The notes: a model not told the origin generated them from the sequence alone. A stretch of 64,000 bases of DNA from Dermanyssus gallinae (GCA_003439945.1 QVRM01002204.1:265001-329000), one strand, 5' to 3'; counted from the stretch's first letter, positions 29,613-42,093 are shown. Made by a program: numbers and translations.

Positions 29613-31822
29613 GACTGATTGGTCCGACGTGTACGCTGTAGATGACATCGATAAAGCATTTGAGTGCTTCAATGCACGAGTAATAACGTCCGTTAACAGC
29701 AACAAGCAGGAACTAAGAATTAAAAGTAATCTTGGGGTACCCAGGAAAGCCTGGGTCACTCGGAAATTGCTGGCACTGATAAATAAAAAAAATGCGGCAT
29801 TTAAAGAGTTTGAAGCTAATCCAGATGATGCTGTGAAGCGAGTCGTATTTATGAAGTTAAGGAACAAGGTAACCGCTCTTTCTAGAAAGTGTAGGCTTAA
29901 TTTTAATGGAGAACTGGTACAGAAGAACATTCAGGATAGGAGAAATCCCTAGAATGCCTTTAGACCTGTTCTAAGTGGCATACCGGAAAAAAGTGTGTGA
30001 AACTCAAAGTAGGAGATACTATGGTGTCCGATGAGACTACAGTGGCAAACGTGTTAAATCAATATTACTCGACGTGTGTGACTGCCAACACGGAATGCTC
30101 TGATAGATATGTAATACCTGATAATTTTCTTCGTGGAGCAACAGAGATCTAATTTCAGCCGGTCCATACTCTAAGGATTGCACATCTTTTACGCAAAACA
30201 AAGATATGCTCAGTTGCACCTGAGCAAATTCCATCCCAGTTATTGCGAAGAGAAGCCAAAGTTCTTGCTGACCCCGTATCATATCTGATTAATTTGTCAA
30301 TGCGGTCGGTAAATACTCCAAAGCGCTAAAATCATATCGCGTCATCCCGCTTCTTAAATCTGGTGACAGACTCGCAAAAGAAAACTACCGTCCAGTCAGC
30401 ATACCGGCCCCAATCTCTAAGGTATTTGAGCAATGCGCATTCGAACAACTCAGGGACCATCTTGAACAACATAATGTACTCAATCGCCGACAGTTTGAAT
30501 TCCGCCCTAAAATGTCCACCACCGTCATTCCGGTGTTGAGAAAAAAAAAACCGTTGCTGCTCTTTTTGTTGTTTTGAGAAAGGCGTTTGATACCGTTGAC
30601 ATCAATATTCTGATTACCAAACTAAGAGCTTATGGAGCTGACAAACGTGTTCAATCGTGGGTACGTTCTTTTATGTCAGAGAGACAACAAATGGTACAGA
30701 TTGGGCAGAAGTTTTCAGATGTCGAGAACATATCAGTTGGAGTGGCTTAAAGAAGTATCGGGGGCCTACTGCTGTTTAATATATTTATCAACGATATATT
30801 TGAAGTACCAAAACACGGCCGACTGACCCTATTTGCTGATGATACCACAGCACTCTTTGTGGGCGATTCCCCAAAAGAGGTAGAGCAGATGATTAAAGAA
30901 GACTTTAAGCGACTCTCAGATTGGTTTAGAGCCAATGGCTTGTCTGTGAATTGGTCGAGGACTGGTGTTATCCAGTTCTTATCGCCTAGAGGTGTCCTAA
31001 GTATGAGCCATGAGACATTTAAATGCGGAAACCACACTCTTAGCATGATCAATAAGACAAAATTCTTAGGCGTTGTCTTGGATTCCAGATTATCATTTGA
31101 AGCTCATACAGATCACATTCGTAAAAAGTTGTAGGGAGCATCGCTGCTCTGTTCAAGAGCCGTAATATTCTGCCCCGTGACTGTCTACTCGTCATGTACT
31201 ACGCCTACGTTTATAGTTATCTGACCTACGTAGTTGAAATATTTGGAATGACTTATATGCGTTTTTTATGTCTGTTACATCGCCTGCAAAAAAGAGCCTT
31301 GCGCGTAAAGATGGATATCCTCCATGGGAATCCATGCGTTATAAATACGTAAAGATGTCCATTCTGCCTTACCCTCTGCAAATAGAGATGTCTATCGTAG
31401 CTGAGATCAAACTAATCTTAATGGGACTTCATCCCAACCTGCTTAATCTTTCCCATTCGACATCCACCATAAACACAAGGGGATCAGACACACAACTTCT
31501 CATCTTGTCTGCAGCTTCATGTAACCAATCTCGTTTCTCAATATCAAATCTCGGTGCCACCTATTGGAACAAGCTCCCCCCAGATGTGGGCGCAACCTCT
31601 TCTTTGACAATATTCAAACAAAGTGCTAAGCAATACTATTTAGGTACCTTACTCTTATATAAGCCGAACACGATAATAGTATAATCATAATGACAATAAA
31701 TAAAATTATAAGAAAATATGCAATATAAACACTCCATACTAGCCTTTAATGGCTTTGAGGAGCTGTGAACCTATGTACAAAGTTAAGCCACTCATGAGAA
31801 TAATAAAACCTATCTATCTATC
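29613..31822 (+). mobile_element. J: CR1/jockey-like non-LTR retrotransposon, decayed
   Basis: Plus-strand remnants in order: WSDVYAVDDIDKAFECFNAR and GVPRKAWVTRKLLALI (29629-29952), PAPISKVFEQCAFEQLRDHL (about 30400, RT), a motif A remnant, LFADDTT-like LLMIPQ region near 30840, NKTKFLGVVLDSRLSFEAHTDHIRKKL (30859-31134), and a C-terminal domain GATYWNKLPPDVGATSSLTIFKQ (31268-31684) typical of CR1/jockey-type elements. The 3' end is a (TATC)n tail at 31806-31822. Inserted in the minisatellite of element K. Frameshifts and stops throughout. Confidence 0.8.
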
Positions 31823-33290
31823 TAACAAACTATATTGTATATATATTGCAAACAAAATGTACATTATGATTATGGTGTATTAACACCCAGGTTGGGTAAA
31901 TTTTAAATAAGTACATCAGTCTCAATCAGTGGTTCTTCTGCGTCACCGGATCTTCCCTCATCTTGCGAGTTCAGCTATTGACTGCACTGCTGGACGTGCT
32001 GCGGCGGGGTATCTATCACAATGACCTGAGCGCACAAAATGTACATTAGGCACAGAAAGATTAATTCCCCAGAAAGTAAACATGCTTATGTGGTGAGCCA
32101 GGAAATGTACAAAACTGCTGTCCGTATTGCTCGTTCAGCGTTCTATAAGGTGCGGTTTGATACCTTACGTAGAGATATTCGCTTTCTCTGGTAGTTCATT
32201 ACGTTAGCGACGTTGCGGAGCTTAAGAGCTACCGACCTATCAGGCTGGTGGACTGCATTTAAACCCTGGCTTCCTCATAGAGATCTGTTAATATTAGAAC
32301 TCCACAATGACCGGTGCTAGAACCGTTTCTTTTCTTGATTCTCATTGCTTTTATTCTGCTTATTATTGAAAAAGAGAACATTGGTAAACCGATAGTTTTT
32401 GTCGATGACACTTCTATTTAGGGTTGACTCTCCAGCCTTCGATATAACGCGTTCAGGTGAAGGAGGTAATCCAAATCTTTAATTATATCAGCCTCGCTGT
32501 TAATGCTAGCAAGACTAGTTTCACTCTATTTCGCTCTCCTTAACTAAAGTTGTGGGCGAATCTTGATCGGCTTTCTTCAGAATTCGGTCTGACGTTTTCG
32601 TCAACTACTAAGTGTTTGGGCCTCACCTTACACGAAGGTTTAAGTTGGCGCGCTCATATTGATCATATCACACCCAAATGGTATGCGGTTATATCAGCCT
32701 TGCGACGTTTGCATCGCGTCGGAGTTCTGTTGGATGGTCTGATATTGATCTACAAAACGTTATTTGTGCTGGTACTCACGTACGGCATTCTCTTGTGGGG
32801 AGGTGGTTATGATCACGTTCTGCATCGGGCTCAGGTAATGCAAAACGATGCCCTGAGGGCTATAAACTTGGGATGAGACGTAGCCAATTTGTTAGATATA
32901 TATATATATATATATATAGATTGGGATGTTAAGATCCTATCCATCAATTCGCTGTATCGTTTTCAAGAAGCTACCTTCAGCTTTGAGATCAGTCGTAGTT
33001 TAGTACTTGCTGGGGTTACCTTGCCTCTAGTCCCTCAGCGGGCGATGGTCTAATTTTTCAGTTTTCACTTGTCATTTCGAATTATATTGTCTATCATGTT
33101 TTAGCTCAGTGTGCTCCTTTGCCTTGTGTGTCAGTATCGCCAATAATATGGTATAGGTATTAACTTCTGTTATTTTTATCTTCTTTTTTTCTTTTTCTTC
33201 CCAAACCATTGTACCATTTTTCAAAACGAGAACTTAAGCATATAAATGTATGCAGTTCCGTAAATAAACCATGTCTGAATTGAATTGAAT
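31823..33290 (+). mobile_element. K element, S2 copy, 3' part
   Basis: Continues element K after J. Contains KMYIRHRKINSPESKHAY-like codons (about 32037), a junction at about 32200 where the middle part present in S1 is deleted, LKSYRPI-like RT motif (about 32220), and an RT thumb segment FSSTTKCLGLTLHEGLSWRAHIDHIT (32550-32876). The 3' end is the TTGAA-type repeat at 33274-33290. TA run at 32897-32920. Not translatable. Confidence 0.7.
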
Positions 33291-33471
33291 TTGCCGAGTA
33301 CCACACAAATTACTGCTAGCTGCCCGTTACGCAGGTGCATCATGCATTTCCGAGATCTATCTATGCCTAAGGAGTGTATGATACGAAAAATTTAGAATCT
33401 GGTAATTTTAATCTGTTTTAATTCCTTCTAAGAACAGCGATAAATCCCTTCCAAAAACAACGGACGAAATA
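33291..33471 (+). repeat. segmental duplication core, copy S2 part 1
   Basis: Matches 22515-22700 (S1, reversed) and 48056-48245 (S3). Ends with ACGAAATA, the target repeat of the F2 insertion. Confidence 0.85.
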
Positions 33472-33533
33472 AGTCAATTCAATTATATTTATTTCACTCA
33501 GATTGAGTATAATATACAGTTCAAATGGTTTCT

Positions 33534-36231
33534 TCATAATACTCTATCTTCTTCACGCTTTCGGCGAGAGAAGTAGTGCAACGATGTTTTGTCCAGCGCT
33601 GTGCATTCCACTGCATGGTACTTGGCACATCTCTGCAGGCAGAACTGGCAGGTGCACAACTCGTTCTCCTCGTGAAAGGCTGCGTTTGAACATACCAGGT
33701 AATGATAACCGTGCACTATGTACCTAGTGTATACGTGGCGACTGTCACATGCAGGACCAGCCAAAGGTGCACGGCATTGAAAACGTCCAAACCACCGACC
33801 TCCCGTCTGGCCTGTTCGATTTTAGCTTCCCATTCAGAAATAAAACATTCGTATGGTACTGTACGCGGCATCTTCAGCCTTAGTCGGATTGTTTCAGTAG
33901 CCGGTGGACAACCTGACATGAGATACACAAAACGGCTTTCTGCTCGAATAGACAAACAAAGCACTCGATTCATACATAATGAGAAACACCTCTCAAGCTG
34001 GTTAAAATTCGCCAGTGTGAGGTGGTACCACACCCTGTCAAGGCCATACATCAGCCCGGAACAATCTTAAGCATTAAGAGCCTCACTGCTTAGAAAACGG
34101 ACACTCTTCGGACATTGCCTACTTCCCCGTAAAGAGAGACAAGTGCCTTCCGTACTGTTTCGTTTATATGCGCTGTGAACGTCGTTCCCGTATAATGAAC
34201 CCGAAGGCCAAGATACTGGAAAGAGTTAACAAACTCCAATGGTTGGCCGCAGCAACGTATGACGTCTCTGGCAGCCAATCGACCTCCACGCCTGAATTTC
34301 ATGGCTTTGGTCTTCCTGATGTTTATCCCAAGTCCCTTCGAGACAAGGAACGCCTCTATCATAAAGGTAATGCGCTTGATGGCACCTAGGTCGCGATGAG
34401 CGACCACGATATCATCTGCATACATCACCACCACGGATTTTTGGTACTCCTGTCGGACGTAACCGACGAGGTCAGCAAGAAGAAGTGTAAACGAGACGCA
34501 GCTCAGCGGGTCTCCTTACGGAGTTCCCTCATTTTGCTTCATCTCCAATACACCCTGCTCACCGTCTACCAACAAGGTGTCCTCCTCAAAGAAACTTGCT
34601 ATTACACTCAGGAGAGAGCCGCCCACTCTGCTCGTTGGAATGCTTCAACCAGCAGATAGCGAGGGGCTTTGTCAAAGGCCTTGACGCAGTCAATAAAGAC
34701 TGCATACAGATAACCTCTGGGTTGTGCCACAGCTCGCTCGATTTCTGACTGGAGAGCGTGGATTGCATCACGGGTGCCTCGGCCTCTCCTAAAGCCGAAT
34801 TGCTCTGGTGGAAGTGCCTCTTCAGCCACGTGCTCAATCCGCCGAATAACCACCTTACAGAAAATCTTCTTCAATGTTGGTTCTGACGCCACTCCACGGT
34901 CCCCTCTTTATAATTTCATTAAAGAAATCACAAAGAATTTCTGCCAAGATAGGGTGTGACTGGATCCAATGCTCATAGCAGACTTGATAGGGCCCTGAGC
35001 TCTTTCTCTTCGGGAGTGACCGTAGGACCTGGCACACCTCCTCCACCCCAAAAGGCAGATTCATGTTGTACGATTGGAGATACGGCCGCAACGTCACGAT
35101 TGAATAAAATATTAGTTAGGTGGCTTTTTACCTGTCCGTCACTAAGCGGATTCCCCGCCCTACGAGGTCGCACGATGTAAGCTGAGGGCTCTCGTTCTGC
35201 TCTTTCAAGTAGCTGTCGTTCCTCCCGCCTCGCGTGTTCCCTTTTATGATCATAGCAGAGTCTTATATAGGCCTTTCTACGTTCAAAGTAGTCCCGCCTG
35301 ACTTGCAGTGATGATGGTGCTTTGGCTCTTGCATGGCGCAGGAGTTCGAGCACTTCAACGTGGGCTAGATAGCAGGCTCGAGAGTACCACGGGCGTGATC
35401 TTTTCTGCCATAACCTTTTCCACTTCACTGCACTTCTCATCGTCCTTTCCAGGTGGTCACAGGTGGTATCGATGCCAGGGCTAACCTCAAGACCGCCCAC
35501 CGCTCAGTCCAAACGAGATATATTAATCCGTCTCATTGCAGACCAGCGCGGCGGATTATGTCGGTATCGCCAAATACCGGGAACATCGACAACGGCCAAC
35601 ACTGGTTGGTGTTTTCGGGCCGCTTTATCGAAAACATCGAAGCTTTCAATTTCACGGCTGACAAGGTTGTGAAACAACAGGTCGATGGTGCTGCTTCCAT
35701 TGTGACTTAAATATGTATAGTCTTCGCGCGCGTTTGCACATCTTAGACCAATATTTTCCATCACCTGAAGCAGCACCTCGCCTTTATCATCGTTGGCCCC
35801 ACAATTGATTCTGGCATTGAAATCACCGCCGACGATAGTTTGCATGGTCAGGTTTAACTCTAAAAGTCCAAAGCGTACCGTCTCAGCAACCTCCGCAGAA
35901 TCGAATGTGGGTGGGAAATAGAATACAGCGACGTTTACCCTCCCAGAGGAGAGCACTACGCAGTATTCATCTTTCTTGACGCATTGCATCGGTGGTAAGC
36001 GTTTATGTAGGTAGATAGATAACCCACCCACAGGTCTCCCCGACCTCCCGCAGGTAAGACAGCCAGCTGGTGAAAGCCCCGCATATCACTGATATGCAGT
36101 TCGCCCCGCTGAACTGTTTCCGTGAGGAGTGCAATGGCAACCAACTTAAACATGTAATCACGTGCAAGATCCATTGCCCCCTTAAGTCCCTCACAATTCC
36201 AGAGAAGCACTCGTAGAGGTATGTTTGCCAC
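33534..36231 (-). pseudogene. F2 ORF2: AP endonuclease, RT and C-terminal zinc knuckle, frameshifted
   Basis: Begins at 36231 (MANIPLRVLLWNCEGLKGA). The endonuclease shows LLWNCEG, LLTETV, VGGDFNARI (about 35835) and STIDLLFHN. The pre-RT and RT parts follow: KRKSSGPYQVCYEHW (34855-35097), EQFGFRRGRGTRDA and VFIDCVKAFDKAP (34608-34892, motif A kept), MYADDIVVAHRD (34090-34434, catalytic box kept), thumb with RCFSLCMNRVLC (33716-34051), and a C-terminal VHGYHYLVC plus CTCQFCLQRCAKYHAVEC knuckle (33534-33764). At least five frame changes. The C-terminal plan is shared with F1, so the two lineages are related. Confidence 0.8.
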
Positions 36232-36258
36232 TACGCTTGCAGTTCTAGAACTGGTTAG

Positions 36259-36994
36259 TCACTTACGGGGGCTTGGACCGCCAGGCGCACTAAAACTCTC
36301 CTTAACCATCCTCTCGTAGGGGACGTCCCCAACCCAGCGACGGAACAGGCTTCCCTTTGGCCAGAATTCATTTCTGCAATAGTTTGCGTAATCTTCGTCA
36401 CGCATCACCACACAGAACACAGCATCACTACCATGTGTATGTGCTTCCACAGTTATGCCCTTGCCAGTAAGCCACGCCTGCAGCCCGACCGCCGATGTCT
36501 TCTGCGCCAATCGTGCCACGCTCAAGGCGCAGATCATCGCAGGTCTAGCATAGACTTCCAATCCGCCTGTGTCACCTGTTGCACTACCGCGCTGCATTCG
36601 ATGTTTTGTTTTGTTGTCTCATCGGTTACGAATCATAACAAAACCATCGTCGTCTGCCTTCTCCTCCGGTCGTGGGTCAGCTGGATCTGCTGTCGGCGTT
36701 GTTGTTACCGCAGCTGGTGACGCCGCTGTACCACCACCAGGTGGTTCCATCTCAACAACAGCGCCGTTAAAGTTGCTACTGTCCTTACTCAACTCTGCAG
36801 ACGCCAAGCTTCTCTTGGCGCCTGCGCGGTTGTTTTTGCTGGTCTCTCCAGCCAGCTCGTCTTTGGCTGACGTCACCTCCTTCTGTGCTGTCTGCTAGCC
36901 AGACTTTCTTGTTTTTCCGCGCTGTCCGCGTTCCGCCGCTTTTCTCCACGCTAATTTTGTCACTTAGCGTGGAGTTTAAACCCCCTGTAAGCAT
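36259..36994 (-). pseudogene. F2 ORF1 (nucleic-acid-binding, gag-like), frameshifted
   Basis: From 36994: TLSDKISVEKSGGTRTARKN, a frame change near 36870, then Lys/Asp-rich linker ending KADDDGFVMIRNR, a stop, and MQRGSATGDTGGLEVYARPAM onwards (36259-36597). The last part (LARLAQKTSAVGLQAWLTGK, NEFWPKGSLFRRWVG) resembles the C-terminal region of ORF1 proteins of CR1/I-type elements, which often end with a FWPxG...R block. The role is presumed RNA binding in the retrotransposition RNP. One frameshift and one stop. Confidence 0.6.
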
Positions 36995-37271
36995 AAGAGG
37001 TGCGGCAAACTGTTCCTGCGGGATTGCCTCGATTTTGGCAAGCCGCTGCTGTAGTGCCGTGTGTGCTAATTACAGTTTCACAAAGTTACACTGTAGCTCG
37101 CGCAATCGGCCGCACAACGTACCGTGACTTGGTTCCTGGGTATCACAGGCTCCACCCGTGGAACACTTTTGAGCAGCCTTGACTGCACCCCACTAGTTGT
37201 TCACCCGTCTTTAACGGGAGCGAACACTTCGAACAATTGAACATCACGACTGCTAGCAGACGAACGAAATA

Positions 37272-38536
37272 TTGATTGCGCGAAGGCTCTCAGTGACATC
37301 CTTAGTCTGTCCAAGTTTTATCATAACATTCTGCACAATCATGTCGGACACAGGAAAAAATGCTCGATGGGTACTATCTAGAATAGGTATGTACCGTCTA
37401 GGTACTTCAATGTTTAGTCACCATCTTCTTCTCCAAGAGTCGAATTGTGGCAATGGTCATATAGTAATGAGCGATTAGTTTACTGCAGAATGTCTACAAG
37501 TTTTTACTGCGCTCACCAACAAGAGCTCTAAAGAGTCGTTTAGGCATCACTAGAGCGCTCTAGCTCAGAGCTGAAAATATTGAGGTTTTTCTAGTCGCAT
37601 ACGGAATCACATTGACTCAACTTATTCATCTGGCCTGACAACGTGTATTGCATCTTTTTTTATTAAAAAAATAAGATGGGGGCGTCTCGGTTTGCGCAAA
37701 TTGGTGTTTCAGGCCATCGAGTTGGAACTATAATAGAAAGCATCAAAAAATCACAATTTGTAGGTGTGGTTCGGTGCACGGCTATAAACTGTAAAAAATA
37801 CGTAGACATCGGAATAATGATTCTATTTTTAGGGAAAACAGCAAAAATATCTCTATCTATACTATATCCTAGAAGTAGCAGAAACGCTGCAAACATACGC
37901 CTGAGCAGGAAAACTGTACCTTTCTGTTTCGCGTTGACAACGAAGCTATTGTCAGCCTAAAACAAAGGTCACTCACTCTTAGCTGAAAAGGATAGTTTAT
38001 ACTAAGCTTGCATTTGATATTCTAGATTTCTACAGAGCTATGTCACGCGGAGAGCACACTTTGAAGTACAGATCAGCCACGTTGAAGCGCCTGCGGTCTC
38101 GACAGCGATCGCTGCAATGCGCAGGAAAGCGCGTCAGACGATTGCAATATTGCAAAGCTCTACATACTCTTACAGGAAGCGGTCACAAGTGTGGCAAATA
38201 TGAACTAGAAGATATCAAGAATATCTACCAAATGGTTACATCTGCTGCTCCTTACGTCAATATATTACTAGATCATTACATGCCCAAAGCCACCCAAGAG
38301 GTTTGCACCAGTTTTTTCTTACATCTGAATATCGTAATATCGTCTTAACGTATTTAATATTCATTCCACGTAAAACAGCATATATACCCTTTTGACTCAC
38401 CCGTATTGAGCATACACAGCAACAAAACGTAAATGCACTATTTTCGCTTTTGCATAAAAGTGTGTATTATACACGATTTTTAATTGTGTCACACTTAAAT
38501 AAATATACACTATAAAAGTACCTTTGAGCATAAATA
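37272..38536 (+). repeat. segmental duplication core, copy S2 part 2
   Basis: Matches S1 (22510 down to about 19457) and S3 (48240-49440). Carries U100 copy 2. An open frame at 37676-37960 is interrupted in the other copies by indels and is not called as a gene. Confidence 0.85.
38040..38348 (+). CDS. unrecognised 102-codon ORF, family U100 copy 2
   Basis: Starts MSRGEHTLKYRSATLKRL at ATG 38040; same start context (AGAGCTATG) as copy 3 and a near match in copy 1. Contains the conserved SLQCAGKRVRR, TLTGSG, DHYMPKATQEVCTSFF. Aligns without indels to copies 1 and 3 through residue 93. Many differences from copy 3 change amino acids, so if it is a gene it evolves fast. No upstream TATA box or splice site could be established. 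Function unknown. Confidence 0.5.
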   Translation: MSRGEHTLKYRSATLKRLRSRQRSLQCAGKRVRRLQYCKALHTLTGSGHKCGKYELEDIKNIYQMVTSAAPYVNILLDHYMPKATQEVCTSFFLHLNIVISS

Positions 38537-40117
38537 CAGTCCCTGAAAAAAATTAAGGGCCACCCACTTTTGCTACATTTCACGCATTTATTATAACCAA
38601 ATGTGTAAAGATCCCAGTGATACATGCTCACAGAGTAACAACGAGGACTTCTATCGACATTTGGGGTCTCGGATTACTTTTAACCACGAGATTTCCACAT
38701 TTGGCACAGCTGCACCGCGAAAGAATGATAATGTCACTAGCAAGATGCATGTACTAACGAGTGAATTAAACGGAATCACGACATTTGGGCTCATTTAACG
38801 GCTCGACAGAAACAAAGGCAGACCTCCTACCAGAAGTTTTTTTTTGTTAAAACGATAGGCTTAGGCTGGCGCCTCATGGGTGAAGAAAAGGCCCATATCA
38901 AGGCTTATAAGGACATCGGCCTCTCTAATCGCAAAATGTCCTGTCAATTGGGGCGTTGTGCCCAAGTAGTAAATAACTTTGTTCATTTAGGTAAAAAAAT
39001 ACGCCGTAAAAGAGGAGTTCCGGGCGTCCAAATTTTATTTCGGAACGAAACAAGCTGCAATTCTGAATAAAGCGTTGAACTCTACGCCCTCGGGGAGGGC
39101 AATTGCGGCGGCGGCCGACGTGCAAACGAAAGTGCGAAATTGTGCAAAGCTTCCTCAGGAAGACAAATTGGCAAAAACACAAGAAAGAACAACGATTGAC
39201 CGCTGACCGATGAAAGCTCGTCTTGACTTCGCCCACGATAAAATGTCATGGGCCACTGAGTGCCCACGATACGATGTGATGGACCACTGAGTGACACAAA
39301 GCGCTCTTTTCGAATGAAAAAAGTTTAACTTTGATGAATCGGATCGATTTTACTATTATTCGCACGATGTCCGCAAGGAAGAACGAATTTTGTCAAAACG
39401 TCACTTAGGTGGCGGTTTAGTGGTGATCTGGGCTGCTGTCGGATATTATACAAAGTCGTCGATTGTGTTTTTAGACGGTCGTGTTTATTCGACGCGATAC
39501 GGGAATTTGCTAAAGGAGCAATCGGCGCATTTTAAGCTGATGGGATGGCCAAACTTCGTTTTTACACACGATAACGCCCCGATTCACACCGCCTGGCTGA
39601 TCGGAAGCTGGTTCGACCAACGTCACATTGAATTCCTTCGCTAGCCTGCACTCTCATCTGATCTTAATATGATCCAGAATGTGTGGAGCTGGCTCGAACA
39701 AAATGTTTACACGGATAAAAAACAATTTTCGAGGCTTGGGACGAGCTCTTGCAAAACGGCATCCAAAGTTCGTTTAACACTATACCAAACCGCACTTTTG
39801 AGGTTATCTGACTTAATGGGAAGTTCACTGAGTACTATGTATAGTCTAAATGTCGTGAAATTAGCCCAAATGCCGTTGATCTGCTTAATTAATTTGTTAA
39901 AACAGGTATCTTGCTAGTGGCCTTATAATTTTTTCGCGGTGTAGCTGTGCCAAATGTGAAAATCTCGTGGTTCAAAGTAATCCGAGACCCTAAATGTCGA
40001 TAGAAGTCTTCGCTGCTACTCTGTGAGCATGTATCACTGTGATTTTAACACGATTGGTTATAATAAATGCGTAAAATGTAACAAAAATGGGTGGCCCTAT
40101 ATTTTTTTCAGAGACTG
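38537..40117 (+). mobile_element. Tc1-like DNA transposon with ~188-bp inverted repeats
   Basis: Flanked by TA (38535-38536, 40118-40119). Long inverted repeats (38537-38724 and 39930-40117) begin CAGTCCCTGAAAAAAATTA and CAGTCTCTGAAAAAAATAT, an IR/DR-like arrangement. The S1 copy shows the empty site with a single TA at about 19457-19465. It contains a broken transposase. Confidence 0.95.
38876..39917 (+). pseudogene. Tc1-like transposase, frameshifted, catalytic Glu lost
   Basis: N-terminal HTH part MGEEKAHIKAYKDIGLSNRK (38876-39070), then a frame change. The first catalytic Asp is in FDESDRFYYY (about 39330), followed by LSKRHLGGGLVVIWAAVG (39390 onwards). The second Asp is in FTHDNAPIHTAW (about 39570). 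The third position reads SDLNMIQNVW, with Gln where the DD34E family has Glu in the NPIENxW block. Stops occur in the 39070-39390 stretch and at 39642. Inactive. The VHTA/GWLE-type blocks make the Tc1 assignment firm. Confidence 0.85.
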
Positions 40118-40119
40118 TA

Positions 40120-41525
40120 CATACATTAGTGACACAGGCTGCGACCACATGCGCAGGCGCCTCAATAATCTATGTTCTGCTCCTACCGCTACTTTCATAG
40201 GTTTAGTCGCATAGGACTGCCACACTGGGAATGTTTTGGAGCAGGTATCAACATGGTCCTATTGGACTGGGGGGTTTTACCCCCATATTTACAAATGCTG
40301 CAAATGTATTGTAGAACGGATCGACATCATGCTCTGATCTGCTGATGCTTCAAGGAGCAGTTTGTAAATTTCCAATGTCGCTTCTCCAGACCCATAGAAC
40401 CGATAAACGGCTTTCAGGAATTCTTACACTGCACGTTTTGAGTCCAAGCGAGACACTTGCTACGCTTCTCGTGATACTCGGTTGCTCTTTTCAAGACTCT
40501 GCACTTCGTTCTTCATCATAACCTTCGTACGGCGTGCACAAATGCTGCAAAATTTGACCACAAAGTCGGCAGATACTGATAAAAATGTCCTAATCTCTCA
40601 GAGTTCCTGCAGCCCCTTAACAGATATTGCAACTGTTGCTTGCAAATCTCTGCTGGAGGCTGATAAGCTTCTCAGCATCTAGCTGGAGGCTGATAAGCTT
40701 CTCAGCATCTAGCTGGAGCAGACGGGATCCCCTCCCCCCATTATACTGAGAAAGGCAGGGGGCTCGGCTCATTAAGTTATCCCAGCCGTCTGTGTAACCG
40801 TGCCAGCTATTTGTGGCATTTTTGTTTAAGTTGTCTGTTTCCACAATTCTAACTAGTAAGTAAGTAGTAGTTATTTTGGGGGTTTCTTTGGAAATATTTT
40901 TGCCGCTAGCTTGACAATATTTTCTCTAGATTCACAGTCTCCGCCTAAACGGATATTTGGAGTTTCCGTATTGTACCCTGAGCCACCTGTGTTGATTTTC
41001 TTTTACTAAGTCCATGCTTCTAGTTAGAACGGCTTCGGGTTGCTTTGCCAGCCTCCCAGAGATCGTTTTGAATAAACATTTGGAGTGTTTTCTCTCCAAT
41101 ATTGTAGCTCCGTTTCGGCCACTTTTCCTTTACCTAATAACCTCATTCTGCCTTCTTTACTTGTTTTTTAAGTTTACTCCGTCTTCGTCTATTCATTAAA
41201 GCGCTGCTCAATGCACTACAAGTGACAGCATCCCCTTCATGTGTTTGTTCCATACTGAATCGTTTCCGAACGCATTTCCCCAGGAAGCATTCTCGATTAC
41301 GGTATCTCTAATTAGTAGTAGTATCTACTCTTGTCCACATACCTGACGAACGCTCTTCAAGCTTTTATGTTTCAATCGAACACTGTTTATCTCGTGCCGC
41401 CTTTTTTATGTATTTGGCTGCGTTTCTGCTGCATACAATAGGTTCAGTTCATTTCCTCCTTTGTGGCATAGACCTGATGAGGGCTATGAACATATTCAGA
41501 CCGAAGATTGTACCCGTAGTCGCCT
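40120..41525 (+). repeat. segmental duplication core, copy S2 part 3
   Basis: Matches S1 19440 down to about 18060 (reversed) and S3 49470-52400. Includes a 30-bp tandem duplication at 40651-40710 unique to this copy. No gene supported. Confidence 0.85.
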
Positions 41526-41529
41526 AGTC

Positions 41530-41895
41530 ATCTAGCGTTTACCGCAAGGGTGCACTCAAATCAAACAAAAGAGCTTGAAAAGAAGCTCTTTCAAGCCACA
41601 GCGGAGGCAAGATCGACAGGAGTTCGTTCGAGAGAGGGTTTCGTTGGAACTACAGAGAAGCAACGACAAGACGACGTTGAGTGATCATCAACAGTCAAGC
41701 AGCAATAAGACAAATAATATTGCAAAACTTAAACACTTAACATAATAGCGATTGTGGTACCTGCACATTTTATTAACATTGTTTCAATATATGTAAATAT
41801 TTGTTTTGTTGTTTGTTATAGTTTTGAAGTTAAAACGTTTTACTTCTAAGTTCCGGTGCACATACGTTTGTGGTACTTTAAGTTTATATCTCTCT
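41530..41895 (+). mobile_element. RLE-B 3'-terminal fragment (S2, first)
   Basis: Begins abruptly at about 41530 with codons for the last ~60 residues (FQATAEARST-like, VSLELQRSN) and continues through the RLE-B 3' UTR to the inverted-repeat element. Collinear with 12060-12420 in S1. Confidence 0.75.
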
Positions 41896-41987
41896 TTAAA
41901 ATCAATTTTTGTCGGGCAAACGTATTTTCTAACGGGATGAAGACTTCAGGCTTCGTGTTCTCGTCTGCAACGCTAGAGGACTTGTGT

Positions 41988-42069
<82 letters not shown>

Positions 42070-42093
42070 AATATATATATATATACACATTTA

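Larger units (their letters stand above)
33472..37263 (-). mobile_element. F2 AP-endonuclease-type non-LTR retrotransposon, full length, 8-bp target duplication
   Basis: 3,792 bp between ACGAAATA at 33464-33471 and 37264-37271. The empty site is readable in S1 (about 22510) and S3 (about 48236). Contains an ORF1 and an ORF2, both broken. A ~270-bp 5' region (36995-37263) has no ORF and would be the 5' UTR with internal promoter. The 3' end is AT-rich, similar to that of the F2 tail at 55980-56060. The copy is essentially complete, so it is the best representative of F2. Confidence 0.9.

Noticed and set aside
37676..37960. 94-codon ORF upstream of U100 copy 2
   Set aside because: Counterparts in S1 and S3 have indels that break the frame, so no support for coding.
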